The translations under genes were made by a program, and so were the position numbers. A DNA stretch of 64,000 nucleotides from Bacteroidales bacterium. GTDB lineage: Bacteria; Bacteroidota; Bacteroidia; Bacteroidales; UBA932. The DNA lies in assembly GCA_022653675.1 (NCBI GenBank), contig JALCST010000003.1, forward strand, positions 62,001 to 126,000, given 5' to 3'. Of the stretch, positions 34,979 through 44,043 are shown in pieces (position 1 is the first letter of the stretch; each line of letters begins with the position of its first letter). The notes below the pieces were generated by a model. That model saw only the letters and a list, made by a program, of their open reading frames with translations, ran no database searches and was not told the origin of the DNA.

Positions 34979-36262
34979 ATGTCGACGCAAATACAGGACA
35001 GGGACTTGCGATACGATCTTCTGCGCTGTTGGGCGGATATCTTCACTCTGCAATCCTACAGGAGACACCAGTACGTGAATGCCGCCGATGCTCCGTGGAA
35101 TACCGGAGCCATCTTCGCTTCGAATCACACGAACACTTTGATGGATGCCCTGGTATTGACCCTGGCAAACCGAAGCGAAAAGGTTTTCATCTCCCGCGGA
35201 GACATATTCAGTAAGAAGAAAATCGCCGATATCCTGCATTTCCTCAAGATCATGCCTATTTTCAGGATCAGGGACGGACTCAGGGAAGTAGCGAGGGACA
35301 ACGGGATCATATCGGACGCCGCAGACATCCTCAAGGGGAACACGAATCTCTTTCTGTTCCCGGAAGGAAGGCACAGGCCGATGCATTCCCTGCTTCCGAT
35401 AGGGAAAGGGGTCGGGCGCATCGCGTTCCTCGCTTCGGAACGCTTCGGTGGGAAAAAGCATATCCGGGTCGTTCCGGTCGGTATCGAATACGAAGATTAC
35501 TTCAGGTACCGCTCCGATTTATGTATCGAGTTCGGGAAACCACTGGATGTCACCGACTTTCTTGCAAAAAATTCCGGTATTACCGCGGAAAGGCAGTATG
35601 CCCTCTTCAGGAGCATGCTTTCCAATGCCATAAGGGAACTTATCACTTACATTCCCGATGACGGCCAGTATGAGAACATCTGGGAATATGTGAAAATATG
35701 CACCACCGACAGCCAGGGCTCACCTCAGATGCGCAAGAAAGACCGCAGGTCCGTAGCAGCCGAAATGGAAAAGATGAGAAGGGATTTTCCGGAAAGTTTC
35801 TCGGGGCTTATGACAAAGGTCGAGGATTTCAAAAATTTGCGGCATAAAAAACGCATTTCCGTCAAGTCTTCCTCAAGGCGCAACACTGCTGCGCGCGCGG
35901 CATTGAAATGGATGTCGATAGCCCTGACAGCTCCCTATTTCGTTTTCTCGGCAATCGCAAACTTTCCCACGGTCATTATAGTTCCCATACTCGTGAAGAG
36001 ATTGAAGGACAAAGCGTTTTCAAATACGGTAAGGTTCGGGGGAGGATTCCTCCTCTCCACGCCCCTTTTCATTTTGTGGACGGTGCTTCTGTTCGTATTC
36101 ACGCCATGGTGGGTAGCATCGATAGGAGCAATCATGATACTGTTCTCCAGGTCTTTCTATTATGATTGGCTAGAAGAGGCCAGAATAGCCGCATCGGACT
36201 GCAGATGGCTGCATGATATGGAATTGCGCAACATATATTCCGAAATATTGAAATGGAAATAA
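34979..36262 (+). CDS. PlsC-like 1-acylglycerol-3-phosphate acyltransferase family protein
   Basis: A 427-residue membrane-associated acyltransferase. The catalytic block SNHTNTLMDALVL (H-x4-D) is at about residues 45-57 and FPEGRHR follows near 130; both are the PlsC signatures. A C-terminal extension carries two or three hydrophobic segments (about 310-400, TAPYFVFSAIANFPTVII, STPLFILWTVLLFVFTPWWV). The extension is longer than in the 240-residue housekeeping PlsC, so it may act on another acceptor. ATG 34979 (MSTQIQDRD) follows the -7 box very closely. The next gene, an outer-membrane barrel, begins ten bases after it. Confidence 0.88.
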   Translation: MSTQIQDRDLRYDLLRCWADIFTLQSYRRHQYVNAADAPWNTGAIFASNHTNTLMDALVLTLANRSEKVFISRGDIFSKKKIADILHFLKIMPIFRIRDGLREVARDNGIISDAADILKGNTNLFLFPEGRHRPMHSLLPIGKGVGRIAFLASERFGGKKHIRVVPVGIEYEDYFRYRSDLCIEFGKPLDVTDFLAKNSGITAERQYALFRSMLSNAIRELITYIPDDGQYENIWEYVKICTTDSQGSPQMRKKDRRSVAAEMEKMRRDFPESFSGLMTKVEDFKNLRHKKRISVKSSSRRNTAARAALKWMSIALTAPYFVFSAIANFPTVIIVPILVKRLKDKAFSNTVRFGGGFLLSTPLFILWTVLLFVFTPWWVASIGAIMILFSRSFYYDWLEEARIAASDCRWLHDMELRNIYSEILKWK

Positions 36263-36272
36263 TCTATACGCT

Positions 36273-37562
36273 ATGAAAAGACAACTCCTCATCATCGCTG
36301 CGGCGGCATTGGCATGCCTGAATGCGGCGGCACAAGAAAAGGTTTCCACCATAGGGAACGACATCGTAAAGGAAGGACTCTCATTCGGACCCCTTCCCTT
36401 CATATCGGTGGACGCGGAGCGGGGCTTCTGCTACGGAGGCCTGCTCAACATCTATAATTTCGGGGACGGGTCCTATTACCCGAATCCGAAGTCGACCTGG
36501 AATTTCAACGCCACGCTATATACGAAGGGAAGAAAGTATTTTGCAATAACTTATGACGATAAATACCTGATCCCAGGGGTGAGATCCGATTTCGGACTTA
36601 CCATGACGATCGACAACATGCTGAAATTCTACGGATATAACGGATACCAGACCTATTACGACGCTACGGACGACATACGTTTCTACGACATGTACCGCAA
36701 AGTCGTAAATTTCAAGGCTGACTTTACCGGGAACCTTGGGAATAACCTGTACTGGATCGCCGGATACCACTTCTCCTACACCATGGGAGCCGACTACACC
36801 GGGACGGGCAACGATTCCTACGACGGACCGACACTGTGGGGATTGTACAAGGAATGTGGCATAATCCCGGATGACGAAGCCGAAGGAGGCACCACATCCG
36901 AAATCCGTGCAGGCATAATGTACGATACGCGCGACTACGAGAACAACCCTTCCCGCGGCATATGGGCCGAAACGCACGTCACGGCATCACCTAAGTTCCT
37001 CGGAAGTTCCGTGAACTTCTGTTCCCTGAATGCGACATGGAGACAATATTTCCCCCTTGTTTCAGACAAACTAGTCTTCGCATACAGGCTTAATTATCAG
37101 CAGTTCCTAGGCAATGCCCCCTGGTATGCGATCCCTTACCTCTCGGTAATAGGCCCGAGTTATGACAAGGATGCGATAGGCGGCTACAGGACGGTGCGCG
37201 GACTGATGGCCAACAGAGTGCTCGGCAAGGGAATGGGATTCTACAATGCCGAAATCCGTTACAGGTTCATAGATTTTCATTTCCTTAAACAGAATTTCGG
37301 CCTTGCCGTCAGCGGTTACTGCGACGGCGCCTACATCGCCGACCGCTTCGACCTCTCCAACCAGACTGGGGCCGATGCCGAGCTCTATTCGAAATACATA
37401 AATACCTTGGACAGGGACAAATTCCATATCTCGGCCGGAGGCGGATTCAGGATCATACTGAACAGGAACTTCATCGTATGCCTGGAACTCGGGCATGCGC
37501 TGAATACCCAGGACAACGACAAAGCCGTTACGGTCGACGTAAATACGGAGTGGCTGTTCTGA
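36273..37562 (+). CDS. Omp85/BamA-type surface antigen barrel protein without POTRA domains
   Basis: A 429-residue outer-membrane protein: signal peptide MKRQLLIIAAAALACLNAAAQ, no POTRA region, then a barrel of the bacterial surface antigen family (PF01103-like). Seen: GIMYDTRDYENNPSRGIWAE and the GGYRTVRGL motif of the barrel lid loop, and a final strand ending VNTEWLF. Short POTRA-less members are common in Bacteroidota; their function is unknown. It is likely co-transcribed with the acyltransferase gene upstream, hinting at envelope lipid or surface assembly. Confidence 0.85.
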   Translation: MKRQLLIIAAAALACLNAAAQEKVSTIGNDIVKEGLSFGPLPFISVDAERGFCYGGLLNIYNFGDGSYYPNPKSTWNFNATLYTKGRKYFAITYDDKYLIPGVRSDFGLTMTIDNMLKFYGYNGYQTYYDATDDIRFYDMYRKVVNFKADFTGNLGNNLYWIAGYHFSYTMGADYTGTGNDSYDGPTLWGLYKECGIIPDDEAEGGTTSEIRAGIMYDTRDYENNPSRGIWAETHVTASPKFLGSSVNFCSLNATWRQYFPLVSDKLVFAYRLNYQQFLGNAPWYAIPYLSVIGPSYDKDAIGGYRTVRGLMANRVLGKGMGFYNAEIRYRFIDFHFLKQNFGLAVSGYCDGAYIADRFDLSNQTGADAELYSKYINTLDRDKFHISAGGGFRIILNRNFIVCLELGHALNTQDNDKAVTVDVNTEWLF

Positions 37563-37563
37563 C

Positions 37564-38541
37564 CTAAGCGTTTTCTATCATATCAGTAAAGAAAGCGGTA
37601 GCATCTATTCCTGCTACTGAAAGCTGCTTCGGTACCAGACTCATCTTAGTCATGCCCGGGATGGAGTTGACCTCGATGAAGTAAGGTATGTTTCCTCGCA
37701 TCATGTAATCCACGCGAATCATGCCCTTGCATGCGAAACGGTCGTAAATTATCCTGGACTGCCTGGAGAGCGCGTCGAACTCTTCGTCGGAAATTTCCGC
37801 AGGGCAGATCTCGTCGCTTTCTCCCAGATACTTGGCATCGTAATCGAAGAATTCGTGGTCGGTCCTGATCTCGGTAACGGGCAATGGGATTATCTCTCCC
37901 CTGTAAGCTATCACTCCCTGGGTTAATTCCCGGCCGCATATGTATTCTTCCGCAAGAATGGAAGAGCCTTCGCCGAAAGCATCTCGGATAGCCTTGTTCA
38001 GGGCCCCGACATTCTTGACCTTGGTGACGCCGAAACTGCTGCCGTTATCCGTAGGCTTTACGAAAAGGGGAAGTCCCAGTTCGCCGATTATGGCTTCGGG
38101 ATCTATGAAATCGCCCTTCTGTATGAATACGTCCTTAGGTAAATGGACGCCGGTACCGAGCAAATACTGCTTGCTCGCATATTTGTCGAACGTAAGCGCG
38201 CACGACAACGACGAACATGAAGTGCATGGGATATGAAGCATCTCGAGATACGCCTGAAAAAGCCCGTTCTCTCCGGGAGCTCCGTGTATCATCATAAATA
38301 CCTTTTCGAACTTTATCCTGATTCCGTCAGGCATCACATAGGAAAAATCGTCCTTGTTGACCTGAATGCCAGGTAGGGACTCTCCGTCACAGGCCACGAC
38401 TTTCCAGTCCGAACCTCTCAGTTCCACTTCGTGCACGCGGTACCTGGTCATATCGATCAAGGATGCGCAATTCTTACCGCTCAATACGGAGATGTCGTGT
38501 TCCGACGTATCGCCTCCGTAAATCAAAGCCAATTCTGTCAT
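37564..38541 (-). CDS. ddl: D-alanine--D-alanine ligase
   Basis: Joins two D-Ala with ATP for peptidoglycan precursor synthesis in the cytoplasm. A 325-residue ATP-grasp enzyme: N-terminal ALIYGGDTSEHDISVLSG, MIHGAPGENGLFQAYLEM, FVKPTDNGSSFGVTKV (ATP-binding), AEEYICGREL and the C-terminal metal motif FIEVNSIPGMTKMS. ATG 38541 is chosen over TTG 38547. It lies nine bases downstream of the PBP1A gene, so two wall-synthesis steps share a transcript. It is convergent with the Omp85-type gene with one base between. Confidence 0.95.
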   Translation of the reverse strand: MTELALIYGGDTSEHDISVLSGKNCASLIDMTRYRVHEVELRGSDWKVVACDGESLPGIQVNKDDFSYVMPDGIRIKFEKVFMMIHGAPGENGLFQAYLEMLHIPCTSCSSLSCALTFDKYASKQYLLGTGVHLPKDVFIQKGDFIDPEAIIGELGLPLFVKPTDNGSSFGVTKVKNVGALNKAIRDAFGEGSSILAEEYICGRELTQGVIAYRGEIIPLPVTEIRTDHEFFDYDAKYLGESDEICPAEISDEEFDALSRQSRIIYDRFACKGMIRVDYMMRGNIPYFIEVNSIPGMTKMSLVPKQLSVAGIDATAFFTDMIENA

Positions 38542-38550
38542 ATTCAAAAT

Positions 38551-40911
38551 TTAATCAAAAAAAGATTCCTCGCTTGCCGTGTTATCTTTCCCATGCCCGG
38601 AGATATCCGAATCCGAACCCGAGCAGTCAAGCGATATGTTGAACCCCGGAGGGGCTATAAAAGCATCGTCCTTGGATATTCCCCTGGTTCCGTCCTTCTG
38701 GCATTTCTGCATGAACAGGCCCCATATCGGGAGAGCCATATTGGAACCGCTCCCCAAAGCCAGGCTTTCGAAATGCACCTGTCTGTCCTCGGCTCCAACC
38801 CAAATACCGGCTGTCACCTTCGGGGTGTAACCTATGAACCATCCGTCGGCCTGGTCGTTGGTGGTTCCGGTTTTGCCGGCGACTTCCCCCTGTATGTCAT
38901 ATACCGACCTAAGCCTTGCTGCAGTGCCTTCGTTGACCACTCCCTCCATAAGATTTACCATGAGGTAAGCAGTACGTTCGCTTATGGATTCGCGCTTGTT
39001 TGCGGAGAAATTGGCGAGAACATTTCCCTGTTTGTCTTCAATGCGGGTAACGATCAACGGATTGATATGTACGCCGCGGGAAGGGAAAGTATTGAAGGCC
39101 GCTACCATTTCGTAAAGCTTTAGATCGCACGAACCTACGCATAGAGATGGAACGACGTCGATATGCGAGCTGATTCCCAGTTTCCTGCACATTTCCACCA
39201 TCGCCTCGGGGCCGAACTGCTTCATGAGATATGCGGAAATATTGTTGGAAGAGTGAGTCAAACCCCATTTCAACGTAACTGTCTTACCGATCCATATCTC
39301 CTTGTCGGTGCTTCGCGGCGTCCAGGTACTGTCGCCGACTTCGAAGGTATATGGGACGTTCACGACCTTGTCGCAAGGCGTATAGCCCTCCTGCATGGCC
39401 AGCGTATAGAGAAAAGGTTTTATCGTGGAACCCACCTGTCTTTTGCCCTGGCTGGCGTTGTCATATTTGAAATAGCGGTAATCCGGACCCCCGACATAAG
39501 CCAGCACATGACCCGTCTGAGGTTCCATAGCCACGAAAGCGGCCCGCAGGAAAGACTTGTAGTAACGGATGGAATCGTTGGGCGTCATGGTAGTGTCGAT
39601 GTAACCCTTATCGCTCCATGAGAAGACCCTCATTTTGGCCGGTTTCGTGAAATCCTTCTGGATTTCTGAATCGGACATGCCCGATTTCCTGTCGGCCCTG
39701 TACCTGTCACTCCAACGTTGGGCCTGGCGTATGAGATTATCGCACAAAGGCTTCGGAACGCCCCTGGCGAAAGGCTTGTTGGCCTTCCATTTCATATCGT
39801 TGAAGAATGCTCTCTGAAGGGTCTTTCCAAGATACTCGTCGACCGCCTCCTCGGCGAATTGCTGCATCTTGGAATTTATGGTAGTATAGATGCGGAGGCC
39901 ATCCTTATCGAGATTGTAAAGGGATCCGTCGGGCTTCGGGTTCTTGCCTATCCAGCCGTAGAGCGGATCGTTTACCCAACGCAGGGAATCTGCTGAATAA
40001 TCCTCCTCGAACTGGTAATCCGACCTCTTGGGTTTCTTAGAAGCCATGGTACGGCGCAGCATGTCGCGGAAATATGATCCGATTCCGGCATTATTGTCCT
40101 GCTGTTCATAATCGAGATTCAGCGGAATGGTATTGAGGGAGTCGAAGGAAGCTTTCGAAATGTAACCGTATTTTCTCATCTGTCTGAGCACGTGCTCGCG
40201 GCGGTGCAATGAATTTTCGGGATTCATGACAGGATTGTATTTGGTCGGCTTGTTCACCATACCGACAAGGAGGGCGCATTCTTCGGTCGTCAGGTCCCTG
40301 GGCTCCTTATTGAAAAAGGTGTTGGCTGCCGTACGTATTCCGTAGGCGTTGCTGCCGAAGAAGACGTTGTTCATATACATGGTTATTATCTCCGCCTTCG
40401 TATAGTTCCTCTCGAGCTTAACGGCCGTTATCCATTCGCGGAGCTTGTTGACCAACAACTTGACGAACCTTGCGACGAAAAATGAACTTCTGGTGTCTTC
40501 CCTCGGATAAAGGGTCTTCGCGAGCTGCTGGGTTATGGTGCTTCCACCTCCGGAAGCGGAGCGACGCATCATGAAGGTCTTGACCAAAACGCGCCCAAGG
40601 CTTCTGAAATCGATGCCGGAGTGACGATAGAATCTCGCATCCTCTGTAGCTACGGCAGCCTCTACGAGAGCCGGAGGCAGATCGTCATATTTCACGTAAG
40701 TTCTGTTTTCTATGTGGAACGTATTGAATATGACTCCGTCTTCGGAAATAAGCTGGGTGGAGAGATTCGTCCTCGGATCCTCTAGCTCCTCGAAGGATGG
40801 AATCTTGGTGAAAACACCGACCAAAAGCAGCGCCAGAAGCAGCAACGCTATCGGGGCCAGGATCAGTATCCACCAGATTCTTATAATTATTTTTTTTGCC
40901 TTAATGCTCAT
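38551..40911 (-). CDS. Penicillin-binding protein 1A (bifunctional transglycosylase/transpeptidase)
   Basis: Polymerises and cross-links peptidoglycan in the periplasm. The 786-residue protein has a membrane anchor (about 10-33), the GT51 domain (about 60-240, with EDARFYRHSGID and GGSTITQQLAKTLY), and a class A transpeptidase domain (about 420-720, with S-T-I-K, S-S-N and K-T-G-T-T motifs). The start ATG 40911 (MSIKAKK) is preferred to TTG 40917. A -7 box TAACTTTG lies at 40954-40961. Divergent from topA, and followed by ddl. Confidence 0.96.
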   Translation of the reverse strand: MSIKAKKIIIRIWWILILAPIALLLLALLLVGVFTKIPSFEELEDPRTNLSTQLISEDGVIFNTFHIENRTYVKYDDLPPALVEAAVATEDARFYRHSGIDFRSLGRVLVKTFMMRRSASGGGSTITQQLAKTLYPREDTRSSFFVARFVKLLVNKLREWITAVKLERNYTKAEIITMYMNNVFFGSNAYGIRTAANTFFNKEPRDLTTEECALLVGMVNKPTKYNPVMNPENSLHRREHVLRQMRKYGYISKASFDSLNTIPLNLDYEQQDNNAGIGSYFRDMLRRTMASKKPKRSDYQFEEDYSADSLRWVNDPLYGWIGKNPKPDGSLYNLDKDGLRIYTTINSKMQQFAEEAVDEYLGKTLQRAFFNDMKWKANKPFARGVPKPLCDNLIRQAQRWSDRYRADRKSGMSDSEIQKDFTKPAKMRVFSWSDKGYIDTTMTPNDSIRYYKSFLRAAFVAMEPQTGHVLAYVGGPDYRYFKYDNASQGKRQVGSTIKPFLYTLAMQEGYTPCDKVVNVPYTFEVGDSTWTPRSTDKEIWIGKTVTLKWGLTHSSNNISAYLMKQFGPEAMVEMCRKLGISSHIDVVPSLCVGSCDLKLYEMVAAFNTFPSRGVHINPLIVTRIEDKQGNVLANFSANKRESISERTAYLMVNLMEGVVNEGTAARLRSVYDIQGEVAGKTGTTNDQADGWFIGYTPKVTAGIWVGAEDRQVHFESLALGSGSNMALPIWGLFMQKCQKDGTRGISKDDAFIAPPGFNISLDCSGSDSDISGHGKDNTASEESFFD

Positions 40912-41023
40912 TATCAACTAATTATTTGGCCTTAAAAAACGAGGATACGGGAACAAAGTTACTATTAAAATTTGGATTTATCCTTCAATTATACTTTACT
41001 TTGCACCCTAAATAACAAAGGAT

Positions 41024-43333
41024 ATGGGTGAGAATCTGATAATAGTCGAGTCTCCGGCTAAAGCGAAGACAATAGGGAAATTCCTCGGAAAAGATTACGT
41101 AGTGAAGTCCAGCAAAGGCCACATACGCGACCTCTCGAAGAAAAAACTGGGGATAGAGATCGACAAGAACTTTGAGCCGATATACGAAGTTCCTGCTGAC
41201 AAGAAAGCAGTCGTGAGCGAACTGAAGGCGGCAGCAAACAAAGCCGACACCGTTTACCTGGCTTCCGATGAAGACCGGGAAGGCGAGGCCATTTCATGGC
41301 ATCTCAGCCAGACGCTTGGCCTGGACAAGGGAAAGACCAAGAGGATAGCATTCCACGAGATCACGAAGGACGCCATACTCCACGCCCTGGAAAATCCGCG
41401 CGACATCGATATGGATCTCGTAATGGCCCAACAGGCACGCAGGGTACTCGACCGTCTTGTGGGATTCGAGCTTTCTCCCCTTCTATGGCGCAAGATCCAG
41501 CCTAAACTATCCGCTGGAAGGGTACAGTCAGTAGCATTGAGACTCGTGGTCGACAGGGAAAGGGAAATAATAGCATTCAAACCGGCAAGATATTTCAAGG
41601 TCACTGGAATCTTCAGCCCCGAAGGAAAGAAAACGAAATTCAATGCACTGTGCAACGGGAAATTTTCCGACGCGAACGAGGTCCGGACATTCCTGGGACA
41701 ATGCAGGGAATCGCATTTTTCCGTTTCCGGCATTGAAAAAAAGAAACTTAACCGCACCCCCGCCGCACCTTTCACCACATCCACCCTTCAGCAGGAAGCG
41801 GGAAGGCGACTCGGTTTTTCCGTCAAGCAGACCATGGCCATAGCACAGAAAATGTACGAATCGGGACTAATAACGTACATGCGTACCGACTCCACAAACC
41901 TGTCTTCGTTGGCCATAAATACCGCCAAAGCCAAAATAACGGAACTTTACGGCGAAAAATATTCCCGTCCGCGCCAGTACAAGACCAAGGTCCGCGGGGC
42001 ACAGGAAGCCCACGAAGCCATACGTCCCACCTACATGGCGAACCAGGACATAGAGGGAACCGCGACCGAGAAGAAACTTTACAACCTGATCTGGAAACGC
42101 ACCATAGCGTCGCAGATGGCAGATGCCGTGATGGAGAAAACTGCTATCACCATAGCATCGGACAAATTCCCCGAAAACTTTTCCATCGATGCGGAAAACG
42201 TTTTGTTCGACGGATTCCTGAAAGTTTACATGGAGGGGCGGGACGAAGAAGATCGGGAAGACAAGGGACAGAATATTGTCCTGCCGGCACTCAAGACGGG
42301 CCAGGCGATGGACAGGATAGAAATCGACGCCCTGGAGCGTTTTACTTCACATCCCCAGCGGTACACCGAGGCCAGTTTGGTAAAGAAGATGGAGGAGCTC
42401 GAGATCGGGCGTCCTTCCACCTACGCACCAACAATTTCGACACTGTTCGAAAGAGGCTATACAGTCAAGGGGAACCGGGACGGGAAACCAAGGGAATTTG
42501 CACTGTTGTCCCTTAAGGGAGAATCCATCGAGGAAAAGGATATAAGCGAAGTAGTAGGTGGAGAAAGGGCCAAACTCTTTCCGGAGAACATAGGGATAGA
42601 GGTTGTCGATTACTTAAAAGACCATTTCCCCGCAATCATAGATTACGGATTTACGGCCAACATGGAACAGAACCTCGACTCCATAGCGGAAGGCAAAAAA
42701 GTATGGTACAACGTGCTCAGGGATTTTTACGGTCCGTTCCACAAGAAGGTAGACGAAGTCGCGTCTTCCAAGACGACCACTTCCAAAGTCGAGCGTCTGC
42801 TCGGCAAGGACCCGGCCAGCGGCAAGAGCGTATATGCGAAAATGGGACGCTATGGAGCATACGTCCAGCTCGGTGAATCGGACGACAAGGAGAAGAAATA
42901 TGCGAGCCTTCCCAAGGGACAGCTGATAGAGACGATAAAGCTCGACGAAGCTATGTCCTTGCTCCAACTTCCGAGAAATCTCGGGGAATACAACGGCCAG
43001 GATATCGTGGTCAACATAGGAAGGTTCGGCCCCTACATAAAGACAGGCACCAAATTCGTGTCGCTCGGAAAGGATGTCAGCCCTTACACGGTCACACTCG
43101 AAAAATGCAGGGAAATAATCGATGCAGATGCGGCCAAGCTTGCGGCAAGCATATTAAAATCCTACCCTGAAGAGGGCATAACGGTTATCAACGGGCGTTA
43201 TGGCCCATACATAAAAAAAGATAAGAAAAATTATAAGATTCCGCGTGGCACAAAGGTAGAAAACCTTTCTCTAGACGCGTGCAAGGACATAATAGCTAAA
43301 GCTGAATCGGAAACAGTAACAAAAAAGAAGTAA
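41024..43333 (+). CDS. topA: DNA topoisomerase I
   Basis: Relaxes negatively supercoiled DNA via a 5'-phosphotyrosine. The 769-residue protein begins with the Toprim domain (MGENLIIVESPAKAKTIGKFL, LASDEDREGEAISWHL with the acidic metal site), then the cap and the active Tyr in GLITYMRTDSTNLS. The C terminus has repeated G-R-Y/F-G-P-Y/A-Y/V-I/V-K/Q motifs (for example MGRYGAYVQLG, IGRFGPYIKTG, NGRYGPYIKKD), the topoisomerase C-terminal repeats used in place of zinc fingers. A near-consensus -7 box lies around 40997-41003 with TTTG at 40971-40974. Confidence 0.97.
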   Translation: MGENLIIVESPAKAKTIGKFLGKDYVVKSSKGHIRDLSKKKLGIEIDKNFEPIYEVPADKKAVVSELKAAANKADTVYLASDEDREGEAISWHLSQTLGLDKGKTKRIAFHEITKDAILHALENPRDIDMDLVMAQQARRVLDRLVGFELSPLLWRKIQPKLSAGRVQSVALRLVVDREREIIAFKPARYFKVTGIFSPEGKKTKFNALCNGKFSDANEVRTFLGQCRESHFSVSGIEKKKLNRTPAAPFTTSTLQQEAGRRLGFSVKQTMAIAQKMYESGLITYMRTDSTNLSSLAINTAKAKITELYGEKYSRPRQYKTKVRGAQEAHEAIRPTYMANQDIEGTATEKKLYNLIWKRTIASQMADAVMEKTAITIASDKFPENFSIDAENVLFDGFLKVYMEGRDEEDREDKGQNIVLPALKTGQAMDRIEIDALERFTSHPQRYTEASLVKKMEELEIGRPSTYAPTISTLFERGYTVKGNRDGKPREFALLSLKGESIEEKDISEVVGGERAKLFPENIGIEVVDYLKDHFPAIIDYGFTANMEQNLDSIAEGKKVWYNVLRDFYGPFHKKVDEVASSKTTTSKVERLLGKDPASGKSVYAKMGRYGAYVQLGESDDKEKKYASLPKGQLIETIKLDEAMSLLQLPRNLGEYNGQDIVVNIGRFGPYIKTGTKFVSLGKDVSPYTVTLEKCREIIDADAAKLAASILKSYPEEGITVINGRYGPYIKKDKKNYKIPRGTKVENLSLDACKDIIAKAESETVTKKK

Positions 43334-43369
43334 TTCAGGTTTCAATTTGATACTTTTTTGAAAATATTT

Positions 43370-43400
43370 GGTCGGGAGAGCGAGATTCCGACCTTTTTTT
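43370..43400 (+). terminator. Intrinsic terminator after topA
   Basis: GGTCGG (43370-43375) pairs with CCGACC (43388-43393), followed directly by seven T (43394-43400), 37 bases past the topA stop. Confidence 0.85.
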
Positions 43401-43402
43401 CT

Positions 43403-43410
43403 TACTTTTG
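43403..43410 (+). promoter_or_regulatory. -7 box of the Lrp/AsnC regulator gene
   Basis: TACTTTTG starts two bases after the topA terminator T-run, with predicted start near 43417 and ATG at 43437. No TTTG at standard distance. Confidence 0.5.
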
Positions 43411-43436
43411 CAGCGGATAAATAATTAATCAAAACA

Positions 43437-44027
43437 ATGGCAAATTATCAAATTGATTTCATTGATCAGAAAATTCTTTCTTTTCTCGTTAAGAATGCAA
43501 GAATGCCATTTTTGGAAATAGCTCGGGAATGCGGCGTTTCAGGTGCTGCTATTCATCAGAGAGTTAAGAAAATGGAGCAAATGGGAATCATAACTGGTTC
43601 CAGACTGCTGGTCAAACCACAGGCACTCGGATTGAATGTCTGCGCATTCGTAGGAATTACACTTTCACAGGCAAATCGTTATCCCGAAGTTATCGATGCA
43701 CTGCGTAAAATATCGGAAGTCGTAGAATGTCACTTCATAACGGGGGAACACGCTCTCCTCATCAAGATATACTGTTTCAACCATGATCATCTTATGGAGG
43801 TGCTTATCAATACCATACAAAAAATTCCAGGAGTCGAACAAACTGAAACATGGATTTCTCTCGACCAGGCTATAGAGCGTCAGGTATGGGTTAAAGAGTA
43901 CCAGAACACTACCAGTACCGTAAAAATCGACAGCGGACATCCTCAAATTGAGAATGTCAACGGCATGATCACCACTAAAAAGATCAAGAGAAAGGGGACA
44001 CAAAAGAAGGGTGCCGAAGAAAAATAA
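43437..44027 (+). CDS. Lrp/AsnC family transcriptional regulator
   Basis: A 196-residue regulator. N-terminal helix-turn-helix (about 5-60: ILSFLVKNARMPFLEIARECGVSGAAIHQRVKKMEQMGII) is joined to an AsnC/RAM effector domain (about 70-150, CAFVGITL, VVECHFITGEHALLIKIYC, IPGVEQTETWISL). The family usually works as octamers that sense amino acids. A basic Lys/Arg-rich tail of about 30 residues (KKIKRKGTQKKGAEEK) goes beyond the normal 150-160 residues and may aid DNA binding. It stands alone between topA and the GH3 gene, so its targets cannot be read from context. Confidence 0.93.
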   Translation: MANYQIDFIDQKILSFLVKNARMPFLEIARECGVSGAAIHQRVKKMEQMGIITGSRLLVKPQALGLNVCAFVGITLSQANRYPEVIDALRKISEVVECHFITGEHALLIKIYCFNHDHLMEVLINTIQKIPGVEQTETWISLDQAIERQVWVKEYQNTTSTVKIDSGHPQIENVNGMITTKKIKRKGTQKKGAEEK

Positions 44028-44043
44028 TTTATAATAGCGGCAA

